Assembly (NCBI GenBank): GCA_025201805.1 | Contig: MU619336.1 | Location: 64,961-122,924, forward strand | Source of the DNA: Parasitella parasitica | Taxonomy: Eukaryota; Mucoromycota; Mucoromycetes; Mucorales; Mucoraceae | Length of the DNA stretch: 57,964 bases | Reading direction: 5' to 3' | Shown: piece after piece, positions 33,630 to 45,754 of the stretch | Layout: every line of letters starts with the position of its first letter | Position numbering within the stretch: the first letter of the stretch is position 1 | Notes under the pieces: model-generated | What the model saw: the letters and a program-made list of their open reading frames with translations, nothing else | What the model was told of the DNA's origin: nothing | Database searches by the model: none | Program-made: the position numbers and the translations under genes

Positions 33630-33860
33630 GCAGTGCCTCAGGTGCCAATTGACGCTTTTAGTAATTAGCTCTGGTTCTATTCCCGCGCATTCTAACAGCC
33701 TATTTTGTGCTTTTGACTAAACCGAAGGTTTTTATTGCACACGCCATTTGGGGTTGCCAAAAACACAAATTAAGATACTAGAAAGTGCCAAATGGGTTGT
33801 TAGAATACGCGGAATTGGGACTCGAGCCGATTTCTCAATTGGCACCCGGAGGCACTGTGC
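33630..33860. repeat. SINE-like inverted pair with Pol III box motifs
   Basis: The segment 33630-33700 and the reverse complement of 33794-33860 share GCAGTGCCTC or ACAGTGCCTC, then GGTGCCAATTGA, a B-box-like GGTTCTATTCC (33673-33683) or GGCTCGAGTCC (33828-33818), then GCG(C/T)ATTCTAACA. On the minus strand TTGCACAGTGCC (33862-33851) resembles an A box. The A-to-B spacing of ~35 bp fits a tRNA promoter. The pair could be two inverted copies of a tRNA-derived SINE, or a short element with long inverted ends around a 93-bp centre. Confidence 0.45.
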
Positions 33861-34136
33861 AACAGCAAATATTATTGTGAAGGCATCACAAAATGCATTG
33901 TAAAGTGAATATTACACCTTGCAATCAGCTATTTACTCGTTTTTCACATCAAAAATAGTATAATTTATACTTTTTTTAACCGGTTCAAATGTCCAGAACC
34001 GCACCAAAAGATTCCCCAAAGATCGTAGTTACTATCTGCTGCATTTCCACAAAAAAAATAAGTGGTGAAAAAATCATCGATTTTCAACGATTTTTCATGA
34101 GGGTCTACAAGAAAAAATAGAGAAAAAACAAGAAAT

Positions 34137-34173
34137 CTCGAATTTGACCTCAAAATCGCAACTTTTTATTATG
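34137..34173 (+). repeat. Short dispersed repeat, copy 2
   Basis: Degenerate match to 8086-8122 in the same orientation, 26 kb away. Confidence 0.45.
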
Positions 34174-34830
34174 GTATCTATTCACTGAAAACATTCCGTG
34201 TTGCTGCAAAAATGATGCGCAATTGCTATTTCAAGTATTGTGTATGCAGAATATAAACTTTTAGCCGAAAAACGTATTTCTCTTCAGGCCCAAATTAGTC
34301 GAAACTTTTGGTTAAACATTTACTCGAATTTTATACCAGAAGATGCAGAATTAAATAATTTACAACTCTGCTTAGAACAGTAATACGTATTAACTTGATA
34401 ATTTGACCAAAAAATGCTAACAGAACTCCAATTCCTTTTTTCGTCAATCAAATCTAACAAAAAAAAAATGAACATCAAAGTCGGCAACTGAATTTTTCAT
34501 CATCTAAACAGGTACAGATTTTCCAGTATAAAGAAGACTACACAGAACTAAGACCAGTATGAAGGGAGATATAGTAAAATCAATATTGCAAGACCCTTTA
34601 CAAAGTCTTTAAATTACCTATAGGTACTAAAGATATGTGAGTTAAGCCGTGATTTATAACATCGATGGCTGCTTTGACTCAATTCAGAAAATTTATGTAT
34701 TACCCTAAAGTTTCCAAAACAAACTGTTACTCAATTAAATATATACTGGTTTTAACAGTGCAATTATTATGATGCACAGCATCGAATTAGTTTTCTTTTT
34801 TTTTTATGTGTATATTAGATGTACTTTTTT

Positions 34831-34840
34831 NNNNNNNNNN
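34831..34840. other. Assembly gap of 10 N
   Basis: Ten undetermined bases, 21 bp beyond the stop codon of the 5-phosphatase gene. The gap size is probably nominal. Confidence 0.95.
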
Positions 34841-34861
34841 GTGCACAATAACCACAGTTAA

Positions 34862-37025
34862 TTAACCAAAAAGGCGCTGCCACCATATTTTCTTGTGTGT
34901 TTTCGACTTTTTATGGCTAACAGTTTGCGTACTCTGTATAGTTGGGTTCTTTTTCAATGGCAAGCGAATCATTTTTTGGTGCGCAGGAGCCCATTCATCA
35001 AACCAGATGCCGAAAACTGCAATCACCGGCATATGATCACTTACACCAAGCAAAGAATCATGCAAAACTGCGTCATACGAGTAGCAAACTGTATCCCTGG
35101 CAAACTGTCTTCTGTTTCTGAGGCCAAGAGATGTGAATAGAGACTTTGCATTGCTGTTGGAGTTTCTCTTTTTCTTCTTGCTTGCAGTGCTTCTAGGTAA
35201 AGAAGGCGGTGAAATGTGGTGTGTAGATGCACGATCACACCACAGAATGCGATCAGTCCAGCTGGGCACGCGTTGTTTCTCTGAGCTATCGTAGCACAAA
35301 ATAGTGTTTGGTACATCTACCAGCGCTATTTTAGAATCGCACATGGAAGTCGGATTCTTGTGGCTACTGTTGTCGTCGTCCTCATCCTCCTTATTATGAT
35401 TATTATGATTATTATGATTATTATGATTAGTATGTTCTTGGGGTATAGGGTAATGGCTGCTGCAAGTAGGAGAAACTATCTTCTTTTTGCTGCTCAATTT
35501 ACGCTTTATACTATTGACAGATTTGCTTTTGGTGAATTGTATTGTTGCTTTGATCGAGTCTTTTGTGGCTATTATTTTGGCACTGGTGGGTGTCGGTAAC
35601 GAAGACGTGGAGGATGTAGCGAGGGAGACAGAAGTGGTATTATTAAGGGTTTGAGAAGGTCGTGTTGATGACCTTGATAGTGGGTATGAGAGATTAGAAT
35701 CTTCTAATGTAGTTAATGCAGCAGCAGCAGCAGCACCAGATATAATTGTGTCTAGTTTATATGTAGGAGGAAACTGTATCGGGTGTTCCTGAAAAAAGGC
35801 TAAAGGCGAACCTTCTGTTCTTCTTTCCACAGATAACTGGTCATATTCTAACAATGTCTATACATGCGACAGTTGAGTTATCTTGTTTGCACACAAGATG
35901 TATAATACATACATTGTAATCTCCTTGTTTTAAGGCATCAAAGACAAAGGGTCTCTCGGCGTTGATACGGTAATTTGTATCACCAAACAGAAAAACGTGG
36001 TCGAATTGATCTATAACAGAGGGATCTACCAAAATATTGTGATATTAAAATATATATATAAATATATTAGTTTCATTGTTACATGAAAAGGCCACTACTT
36101 ACAGGGCTTCTTTTTCTTTTTCCCTATTTTGAAGCTGGGCATTTTTAGTTCGTACAGTATTCTTTGTATGTTTGCATTTCTTTCTGATAATTTTGTCTGA
36201 TGGGCTATAGATATGTACATGTAGATGTGTGATTAGAGTGCATTAGAGGGACACGTATTACATGTGTATACCTCGAAGATGACAGTTGATGAATAGCAGG
36301 GACCTCGACCCAAATAAAATGGACACGGCCACGGCACCTTTGTTCCTGAAGCCATTGATAATCAGTATCTTTGTTAGCCACGCACACACGCATACACACA
36401 TACACACACACACTCACCCGACCATGTTTGCCCAGCCAGTCTTTATCGATTCAGACTGAACATCTTTTACCAGGTAGGCTACAGGTAACCAAACAAATAC
36501 AGCGACATGCAATGCAGCTAACGTTTCAGTCTTTACCAATTTATAGTGGGAGCCGAGATAATCCGATAACCTCTTTTCCCAAACCTCTTTTGAAGGGTAG
36601 AAAAGGGATTCGGATATGTCTCGTTCGCATTCTTGCGTGCCTATCACTAGTAAATGGTAAGGATGTGTAGCGGAGCCGTCCAGGCTAAAGTTCTTTGGCG
36701 TCATATTTTGCAGAATCTCGTTTTTTGTTAAAAACGTGGATAAATCAATGGGCAGTAGTCTGCCATACATGTTCCAGGTACCAATGAATACTTTAAGTCT
36801 ATCCGCATAGCACCCTCCATTGGCATATGATAGCTGCGCCAAATTATTAGTTTCAGGTGGAGAAGGGTGCTGTTGAGTTGGTATCGGTGTTCCACCTCCA
36901 TCTCCACTATTAATGTCGCCATCAAATCTGGGGCTGTTCCTTTGATGTTTTGGCTTGATGGATATTAAATGAGAGACCGCTTTCGGTAGCGCCCATAAAT
37001 GATTGCTATTATCGATGTCGGTCAT
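34862..37025 (-). CDS. Inositol polyphosphate 5-phosphatase
   Basis: Five exons: 37025-36418, 36345-36272, 36204-36103, 36025-35913 and 35857-34862, giving 630 residues. The catalytic domain starts near residue 78. Its motifs appear in order: GTWNMYG (82-88), GTQEC (129-133), GNKGAVAVS (203-211), NCHL, FGDTNYRIN (275-282), FPPTYK near 328-333, PSWTDRIL (497-504) and SDHMPV (572-577). The catalytic Asn, Glu, Asp, Asn and His positions are all present, so the enzyme should hydrolyse the 5-phosphate of phosphoinositides or inositol phosphates at membranes. An unusual ~160-residue Ser/Thr/Lys- and Asn/His-rich insertion splits the last two motif groups. I chose the ATG at 37025. An in-frame ATG at 37154 would add a Ser-Leu run encoded by a CT microsatellite. 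The gene is head-to-head with the SCAP homologue. Confidence 0.92.
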
Positions 37026-37072
37026 TTTATGGTAAGAAGACGAAAAAAAAAAAGCAAGAGAGAGAGAGAGAG

Positions 37073-37108
<36 letters not shown>

Positions 37109-37350
37109 AAAAAGGAACCAGCAGGAGCCTTTTAACGAATCTAGAAGGAGGCATGGCTCATTATCAATAAAGATTTCAGGGTGACACTGGGCCCACTTGA
37201 ATCAAAGGAACCATTGGTTGAGGCAGTTTAACCCGAGTAAATTCAGTGTGATTTATTAATGTGCAAAAATTTCTTTTGACCCCCCCACCTTTTTTATTCT
37301 TCTCCTTTTTTCTTTTCCTAACACACACTCACACACTACTTGTATATTAA
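37026..37350. promoter_or_regulatory. Bidirectional promoter, 5-phosphatase / SCAP homologue
   Basis: 325 bp between two divergent start codons. An AG microsatellite (about 37054-37105) lies in the probable 5' leader of the 5-phosphatase gene, and a CACACTCACACAC run precedes the SCAP ATG. Confidence 0.5.
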
Positions 37351-40300
37351 ATGCCTATTAGGGCTGCTAGTAAGGTAGTTAAGATACTATCAAATCAATA
37401 CTATGAATATGGAAAATTAGTAGCATCTCGAACCTATTTATTACTACTATTTTCTTTATCGTTCATATCATTCTTTTCATTTCCTCTTGTATCCAAATAC
37501 TTCAGTAACATAGTAGCGCCCACTCTACATAGCAATATACCTTCAACGCACATATCAACCACACTAGATGCTCAATGCTGGCACGCTTCAGCTCACATCC
37601 AATTCAACAATTTTACACTATCGAGAAACTCGCCCTCCGCTTATTTATTGACTGAGCAGATTAGGATTTCTCGGCCGAATAAATCCGTCAATTACGAGCT
37701 AATCCAACTAGCAAAACAAATCTATGAAAGCATCGCAACGACTATGGTTACTGTGAGCAGTAGCTCGGCTCCTGTGTCTCTGGCATCCATCTGCTACAAA
37801 CACCAAGGGCACTGTTTAATCCATGCTCCACCATTTACTGCATTTCAAAACGAACTTGATTGGACATTGAATACCAAATTAGGGAACAATGATAATTCTT
37901 ACGAGACACATCCCTACAGCGTATACTCGAATGCGACATTTGATCTTCAAGGCAACTTTGTCAAGGCAGATGCAGTTCTACTCACGTTTGTGCTGAATCA
38001 GACTATTCAAAATGGAGATACGCTGACTATCTGGAACAAAATACTGAACGAGGTGAAATCAAAATTTGACGTACTGGAAATTCAGCAGCATTCTGACAGA
38101 GATGGCACCCTGTGGTCGTCTTTATCAAACACGATGCCGCATATGATTCAATATAAAGTAAGAAGTTGCCCTGTTTTTTTTTTTTTTCATTTGACAATAA
38201 CTGAAATTTTGCATTATAGTTTAATTTGTTTCCATATGACATTTCGTACAACGTGCAGTTCTCCATCATTGCATACATTGTCGTATTTTTCTTGGTATCA
38301 ATGGCCTTTGGAAAGTCCAATCTGGTCAAATCTGGGTATACATTTGGCTTGGCAGCTATATTTTTATCAATTGCTTGTTTCACAACTACCTGGGGCATAT
38401 TCGACAAACTCGGCATCTCGTTTCACTCTGCACCTTGGTATCTCTTGCTGCTTGTCGTCAATATCGGCTGCTTGGAGAATATCTTTTTGTTGACAAATGC
38501 AGTGTTGTATGCTGGATGTGACATGATTGTGACAGAAAAGATTAGCAGAGGTAACTATTACAGCACGTTGCCATGGTTTTTCGTCCCCTCATTTTTATAA
38601 ACAATAGGCTTGCAAAGTGTCGGCGTTCCTATGACAGCTACCTTGATTGCTGAATTACTTATTCTTAGTGTGGGCACTCACATGGATACTGACCTTGTAA
38701 CAGAATTCTGCACATTTGCAAAGGTTGCTCTGATTGTCGACTACATTTTGGAAATGACGTTCGTCATTGCTGTGTTGTCTATTGATATCAAGCGTGTCGA
38801 GGTAAACTGCAGTACAGCTCAGCTTAAATGCCTGCTTGCTAACAATTTCTACTAGCTGGCTGATTTAGACGACCGTCAGATGTCAAAACGATTACATGAA
38901 TTGTCTAGTTTTGAGCATGACAAGGAAGGGGTTCAATCGGATTTCTGCCCGATTCAGGACACACCAAATAAAGAAGACTCGAAATCTTGCGCCGAGTGCA
39001 AAGAGTTCAAAACGCATCGAGTATTTTGTGCTTTTATGGTATGTTAGTTGCAGGTTTGCTTGGAGATATACTTACACGTTCATCTGTTTAGCTTTGCTTG
39101 ATTGTACTCACGTTATCGCTGTTTGTATCCAAAGATCACCACCGCCATAAAAATGTTCCCTATGCGCTGATTCTGACCGAGAAGCACCAGCCAGATTTAT
39201 ATCAGTTGTCAGATCAATTTTGGTCCACTGTAAATCCACAAAAGGACATTACTTGGCTCCAAATCCAACCGCCTCATTTATTCATTTTCGACAAGGACGT
39301 AATTCGAGTCCAGGAACATCTCAATTTTCTGCAGCAACTGTATCAAGTCAAGTCAAAAGCGATCCACTACAGAACCGAATACCGTCCGTCTCGCTTCCGC
39401 AGGCTTGTATTGTCTCTAGTGCAGAGCTTTCTCGTGCTGATACTCGGCATCAATATCCCCATCTTGATCCTTTGCTTGGTTATGATCGGTATCATTACCT
39501 GGATGACACCCAAATGGCGCAAACAATGGCTCGTTCCTCTTTTGATCCATTGCTTCAACGAGTTCTTTTTATATCTGATACGCTGTTATCCCACGCAGTA
39601 CTTGAAGCGCATGTATTTTATCTGGATCAAGGGCCGATCATTCGAAAGCGACGTCAAGGAATACGATGCAGATGGCATACACCACCGGGGCGCTATTTCT
39701 GTGCAGCATATTTTCAACCAGCAACAGTACCGTGCCAATGTAAAAACTGTTCAGCTTCGTACGCTGACAAATCAACACGTTGCCGATATCCAAAACTTGG
39801 ACGCGAATGCCAAACAAAGCTTGGTATCTTGTGGCCAGGACGGCCGGATTATCCTGTGGAATGTAGACAGGAAAAAGGCTACCTGGGTTGCTCGATTTGA
39901 TAAATTATATCCCTCCCGAGGGGGTGTTCTGCAGGCTCTGCTGAACCCTATTTTCTTTCCGTCTAACAAAAAGAAGACACTGGGAAAAAAAACGTCCCGC
40001 CAACAACAGCAGCAAGAACCCCAACAACCACCACCGCAACCACGCTCTGTATCGTTATCGAAAAACTACCTCTCCAAGGCTCGTCTTGTAAAGATTGATC
40101 AAGGCAACAAATGGGCTGCTGCTGGCTATGATGATGGCTTGATCCGTGTGTGGAACGTGAGTAACGGTGCTCTTGTGCGTGAAATGGATGTGCACCCCCA
40201 AATGCCGCTCGTTGAAGTCCAGGAAGAACAATCAGGCTGCAGTACGATGCGCAACAGATTTAATGGAATCCATAGCGGCTCAAGCTCCCCAACCCTAACT

Positions 40301-42682
40301 CATACTAGCTTTGCATTCTCCTCTGCGTCATCTGCTTGCTCCAATAGTACAATCCACAGTGTTGTCAGCGTCAGAAAACCCGCCATTGATCGTATTCTGT
40401 CCATCGCCTTTATTGGCGTGATCACTGAATTCTGTCATCCGTTAGTTGCTGAAGCGGCAGCCCGTTGTCGATCCTCTTCAGACGTCGAAGCGTCTCAAAA
40501 CTACCTTGTGTCTGCTCATAAAAGTGGCGTTCTTCATGAATGGAACATCCTATCAGGGGAATGCATTCAATCGATCAAGACGGGTCACACAAAGGATATT
40601 ACTCAACTGCATGTAGTGGACTCCAAAGCTCTTCACCGTAAAATTGGTGTTACTTGGGTCTTTACAGCTTCGAAGGATGGCACCGTCAAATGCTGGGATC
40701 GTCGATTTATTGCATCGTCTTCCACCGTGAAACAAACAACGTCTGAGGACCACGCGGACGACTTTAGTCAGCACGTGACCAAATGGACTCTTGTATATAC
40801 GATCAAGCTGAATAGCCCTGTCACTTCGATTGCTACTGAGCTGCCAGTGGGTGGCATGGGTATTCTGGTTACCGGCTGCAGCGACGGCACAGTCAAAGTA
40901 TGGAATTTCGAAACTGGCAAGTCCGTGTGCGCATTGTCGTTGGGAAAAATTACCAGCAAATCATCTCAGAACATGGCCTCTGTTGGCTCTGCTGACTCTG
41001 ATTTTGGCCTGAGTAACGCAGGTGGTCCACTTCGCAAATTCTCAAAGTTTTCTCATGTAGTTGGTCAAAGCATGAGCGATGGCTCTGATGACGATTCTTC
41101 TGATTCGTCGCTTTCCTCGTTTTCTCGTCATACCGCCTCTGATCATCGTGGTGCGATCTACCAAGTTGTGGTGACACGATATTGCGAGGTGGAGAACGGG
41201 CCAGGCCTTTGTCGCGGCTGTGATACTTGTTTTGGTAATGGCTTCTTAATTGCTTCAAGTGCGATGGACAACAAGGTACACGCTTGGCGCTTGGAACGTT
41301 CGGACAATGGCCACGAAGGCTCCTGTACGCTGTGCACAAAAGACTATCACCGCAAGCAATACAAACATCGCAAATCGTCCCTTGGCAACAGTGACGATGG
41401 CACCAGCGATCCATTACTGCATAAATCTGCCACTGCAAGTAGTAGAAGACGACGAGCATCGCAGCAAGGCAGCCACAACCCTACAGTCAAAAAGAGACAT
41501 GTTGCCTCTCGAGCAGCTGGTGTGTCTGCAGCCAATGGCAACAGCATCAGGGATGATATGCTGGAGTTGCTGGACATTGAGCAATTGGCTGGAGATGCTT
41601 TTATCCCATTGAGGCCCACCTTTCTCGGTAAGATTGATCAACCTGCCGGGCGTGGTGTTGTCTTTTGTGATAAAATCTTGGCTGGTGTACGTCGTCGTTC
41701 CAATTCAACCCACAGCAGCAGTAGCAAAAGTCCAGTGAAGAACGGTAATAATGAATGGGAAGCCTGGTTCGCTTCTTTACAATATTACGATCCTGCCGAT
41801 TCGAAAGAAGATGGGAATCCCAACAGTATCAAGATTCCTATTGAGACGTTCAACCTGGATGACGATCAGCAAAATATCTCGTTAGCCCCACTCGCGGACA
41901 AGGAGGAAGACTCGCCCAAAGCAGCTCAGGTCTTGAGAGATACGCTGCTAAGTCTGTTTAGTTTGTCCACATCACCATCTTCTGCTGCTGCCCCCACTAC
42001 GCATGTCAGAGATCAATTGAGATACAAGGGCATTCACGCGCATATATCTGAAAATAATGAGGATGCCAAAAAAATTGACAATGACAATGATGACCCTCAT
42101 GAAGAGAGCTTGGAAGCAAGCGAGAACTTGCCTTTTTCTGCGGTGCGTCATGTCATTCCTCTGGATGGGGCTGGCTTGGCTTGTGATTTTGGCAATTTCA
42201 TCAAACTGGTGTATCTTGACAAACCTACTTTGACCGAAAAAGAGCATGCAAAGCAAACAAGAGATGCGATGGAAGATCATAAACGTCGCCAAACGATTGC
42301 TGAACAGGTGGTGGCAGAAGAAGACGAACCAGAAGAGTCTTCTCAGTGTCAATGTGGTTCTGATGAGGGCTCTGGTACACTATGCTCGCCTGGAAACAAA
42401 GGTAAAGATGGCTGCTGCGGGGGCGTGAATAAAGATAAAAATGGTGGCAAATGTTGCGGTGGTGCTGGAAATGTCAAAAAGAGGCAGCAAGAAAAGAGGC
42501 AGCAAAAGTTGTTGCTCAAGAAGGAAACACTGTTTTTTGACAACAACAACACATGCGGTGGCATTCCTAGTATTGCTGAATGTTCTCTAAAAAACAACTG
42601 CTCTCGTGCTGCTGATTGTACATCATCAAATCAAGCATTGGCTTCAAGCGCTTCAGTTTCCTCCTTCAGTAACTGGCTGTAA
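37351..42682 (+). CDS. SCAP: SCAP homologue (sterol-sensing domain plus WD40 repeats)
   Basis: Five exons: 37351-38157, 38220-38550, 38608-38801, 38856-39038 and 39092-42682, with introns of 53-62 nt, giving 1701 residues. A first membrane helix lies near residues 28-48 and is followed by a large lumenal loop. Exons 2-3 encode the sterol-sensing domain: several helices starting FSIIAYIVVFFLVSMAFGKS, then GIFDKLGIS, then GCLENIFLLTNAVL. Further helices follow (LCLIVLTLSLF, LVLSLVQSFLVLILGINIPI). The cytosolic C-terminal half carries at least six WD40 units, for example LVSCGQDGRIILWNVD, AAGYDDGLIRVWNV, TASKDGTVKCWD and TGCSDGTVKVWNF. This membrane-plus-WD40 fusion is specific to SCAP (fungal Scp1), which escorts the sterol-regulated transcription factor SREBP from ER to Golgi. 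The protein is longer than human SCAP (~1280) because of low-complexity inserts and a Cys-rich tail. Confidence 0.92.
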
Positions 42683-42695
42683 AATTGTATATTAG

Positions 42696-42726
<31 letters not shown>

Positions 42727-44027
42727 TAGTGCACACAGACAAAGGCACACATACACACATACACACACATAAAAGAAACTATTGCATACCCTTTCTCTGT
42801 AATTTCTATTAGGTAGCTTTGTATTTCTGCTGAAATGCAAATACTTATATAGTATTTTTATTTTTTGCTGATTTCCGTTGTTTATTGTAGTAAAATAAAC
42901 CTATTTTTTTTTTATTTCGCTAGTATATTTATACTGACATGTAAGCAAAGAAAGGAAAGAAAAGCGCAATAGCGCACATTGGTGAGAAAACAGATGATAA
43001 ATTAGACATTTCTTGAAAAAAATATGATGTGATTTTTTTCAATTTCAATAACAATATGCTAGTTGTGCAACAAACTGTTTTTTTTAAATGGGCTACCTTT
43101 AGAGCTTGAAAGAAAAAGCAATGTTTTACATTGAGTGGTATTTCACCCAAAAATGAGGCTTTCGGTTCGTACCAAGATATGCTCAAGTTGCTTATTGGGA
43201 CTATGGCTTACTGTTGTATCCAAAATAGGCGCATGGCTGACTAAACTGGCTGTATGGGCTGTCTCAAATTTCCATTGCTAATGGCCTCAAGAAAACAACA
43301 AAGTTATCGAACATGCATGCTATACATGTGTAGAGCTAAAGTTATACTGCGTAATGCTTTGGAAGAGACATTTTGCATCATAGATATCCTAAAATATTCA
43401 TTGGTATAGCACCCACTACTAGAAGATGGCGACGTGTGTTTATAACATAAAGCATGATCGGGCACAGAAACAAATCGTTGTTGCGTTTGTGCAATCGACC
43501 GTACACAACTTATTATAACGTATTTGACGAGACATCTAGTACCGCGCCTGATGTTACCAGACACTGATAAAGATTCATGCTTATTAGCCATGTCATGATT
43601 CCTTTTGCATTACGAGTGCTTCGTCCAGCTGCCTTGTGCTGAATTGTGCGACACTCTTCCAAAAACATAAAACTGTTTTTTTTTTCACAGTTTACAAGAT
43701 ATTTAGGGGGCCGTACTATTGACTACTTTATCATGAAGGATAAGTTATAGTGTTGTCAATTAATTAGCGTAATAAAGAAGTAAATATATGCAAAATATCA
43801 TGCCATTAGTGATTGTTGGTATTAATGATAATGTATGCGACATATTTTTTTTTGAAAAGCATGGCACTAAATTGTGCGATACTCTTTTCTAAAAACATAC
43901 GACACTGTTTTATTTAAAAGCGCGACACTTTAATTTTTTTATTGCGACATCATTTCGGCCTAAAAAAAGATTGACATGTCGCTTTTTTCTTTTTTCCATT
44001 CTGTATAGTTAGATACGCCTAGAAGCC
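42683..44027. other. Spacer between SCAP and aminopeptidase genes
   Basis: Starts with CT and CA microsatellites (about 42702-42770). No credible gene is seen; minus-strand frames at 42929-43186 and 43304-43591 lack recognisable motifs. A direct repeat is described separately. Confidence 0.5.
43642..43911 (+). repeat. Direct repeat pair (AATTGTGCGAYACTCTT)
   Basis: Units at 43642-43679 and 43869-43911 share AATTGTGCGA(C/T)ACTCTT, AAAAACATA and ACTGTTTT. The second copy is followed by further GCGACACT-like words. They are 227 bp apart in the promoter region of the aminopeptidase gene. Confidence 0.6.
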
Positions 44028-45754
44028 ATGATCCATTTAAAAAATAGCGCAATCCTTAGCAAGCAAGTCCAGAAACGCTTGGCTCTTGCAACAAAGCGAC
44101 CATTCAGCAATGCACAGAACTATGATGCGCTCGTCTTGAACGCTTATACGAACAAAGGCAAAGTCAGTTTAGCTGCCAACAAGGACATCTCGCAAAAGAC
44201 AAAGCAGCTTATTGAGGAGCAGCTTCAAGTTTCAAATTTCAAAAAAGCAGGAGATGTTCGCACCCTGTACAACGTGGGTGGCGTAAAGCAAGTGGCCGTT
44301 GTTTCTGTTGGTAAGGAATCTGCAGTGCAAAAGGATGAGCAGGAAGCTGCCCGTAGAGCTGTAAGTCGGATTTGAACAATACGCACCACAACAATGGCTG
44401 ATTCCTGCGTTTAATAGACTGCACTTGGGTTGCAAGCATTGAAGCCTCAAGGTGCTAAAAACATTGGCATTGACATATCTGTCAGTGCACATGGAGCTGG
44501 CGAGGGCTCTGTACTGAGCCAATTCTCGTTTGATAAACTGAAATCAAAGAAAGCAGCCGAAAAGGAGGAACAGGATATCCAAGTTGGCCCCTTCTCGGAA
44601 AGCAACAACAACCAAGAATTAACATGGCAAAGCGGCCAAATCTACGGAGCCTCTCAAAACGTGGCACGCATGTTGATGACTTCTCCAGCCAACCTGATGA
44701 CTCCAAAACTGTTCTCCGAAGAGGTTGCTTATCTCTTAGCTGGACTGGAAAACGTGGAAGTGATTGTGCGAGATGAAGAATGGGCGGCAAGACAAAGCAT
44801 GAATGCGTTCTTGTCTGTGGCTAAAGGAAGTGCAGAGCCGCTGAGATTCTTAGAGATTCACTACAAGGGCGGAAAGAAAGGCGACGCAGTGCATGGTTTA
44901 GTGGGAAAAGGTGTTACGTTTGATGCTGGTGGTATTTCGTTGAAGCCGTCCAACAATATGGCCCTGATGAAGGGGGACATGGGCGGTGCTGCTACTGTAG
45001 CTGGCGCTTTATATGGTATCTGCAAGCTGCAGTTGCCTGTTAACGTTGTTGCCGTGACACCACTCTGTGAAAATATGCCTTCAGGTACAGCAACCAAGCC
45101 AGGCGATGTTATCAAGGCCATGAATGGCAAATCTATCGAGGTTCTGGACACGGACGCTGAAGGGAGATTGATTCTAGTAGGTGAACAGAGATGATGAAAA
45201 GTCGTGGAATACTGACTTGGATGTATTAGGCCGATGCGTTGTACTATGTTAGTTCCAAATATAGCCCGGAGAGTTTGATTGATCTTGCTACATTGACAGG
45301 CGCGATGGACGTGGCTCTTGGTGATGTATTTGCCGGCGTATTCACCAATTCGAATAAATTGTGGCACAATTTGGAAAAGGCGGGCAAAGTGACAGCAGAT
45401 CCTTTCTGGAGAATGCCACTAAATGACGGATATCTGAAAGAAATGCAAGATTCAGCAGTAGCTGATTTAAATAATCTCGGTAAGGGCAGATCAGGTGGTG
45501 CCTGCTCAGCTGCTTCGTTTTTAAAGGAGTTTGTGTCTGGGCTTGAGGATAACCAGAACAAGATTGACTGGGCACACATTGATATTGCCGGTGTGATGGA
45601 TAGCCAGGGCACGGACGGATATCATATCAAGGGCATGAGCGGTAAGAGGATGAGCACTAGCACAAATTGAGCAATCTCGGTACTAACAGCATGACTTTCT
45701 TTAGGTCGTCCCACAAGATCTTTAATTGAATATGTGCGTGGTCTTTCTAAATAA
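44028..45754 (+). CDS. M17 leucine aminopeptidase
   Basis: Four exons: 44028-44360, 44418-45176, 45230-45641 and 45705-45754, with introns of 57, 53 and 63 nt, giving 517 residues. The first ~30 residues (MIHLKNSAILSKQVQKRLAL, then ATKRPFSN) are basic, amphipathic and free of acid residues, so mitochondrial import is plausible. The catalytic domain shows the M17 order: GKGVTFDAGGISLKP, then MKGDMGGAATVAGAL, then the signature DTDAEGRL at 355-362 and ADALYY, then IDLATLTGAMDVALGD. The closing GMSGRPTRSLIEYV is completed by the very short last exon. Metal-binding Lys, Asp and Glu residues are in place. The family forms hexamers that remove N-terminal residues from peptides using two metal ions. 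Confidence 0.93.

Larger units (their letters stand above)
32827..34861. other. Spacer with repeats and a sequencing gap
   Basis: No gene seen. It contains the P450 promoter, a 19-bp tandem duplication (33242-33279), SINE-like inverted segments (33630-33860), the second copy of a short dispersed repeat (34137-34173) and ten Ns (34831-34840). Confidence 0.55.

Noticed and set aside
37026-37154. Upstream start of the 5-phosphatase at 37154 giving a signal-peptide-like leader
   Set aside because: The leader is encoded mainly by a CT microsatellite; the ATG at 37025 gives a normal cytosolic start. Kept only as a low-interest finding.
39220-39900. 226-codon plus-strand ORF overlapping the SCAP homologue
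   Set aside because: Out-of-frame shadow; the SCAP frame carries helices and WD40 repeats throughout.
40950-41459. 169-codon minus-strand ORF
   Set aside because: Antisense to the WD40 part of SCAP with no recognisable motif.
43304-43591. 95-codon minus-strand ORF between SCAP and aminopeptidase
   Set aside because: No motif, no splice partner and no composition signal beyond chance.
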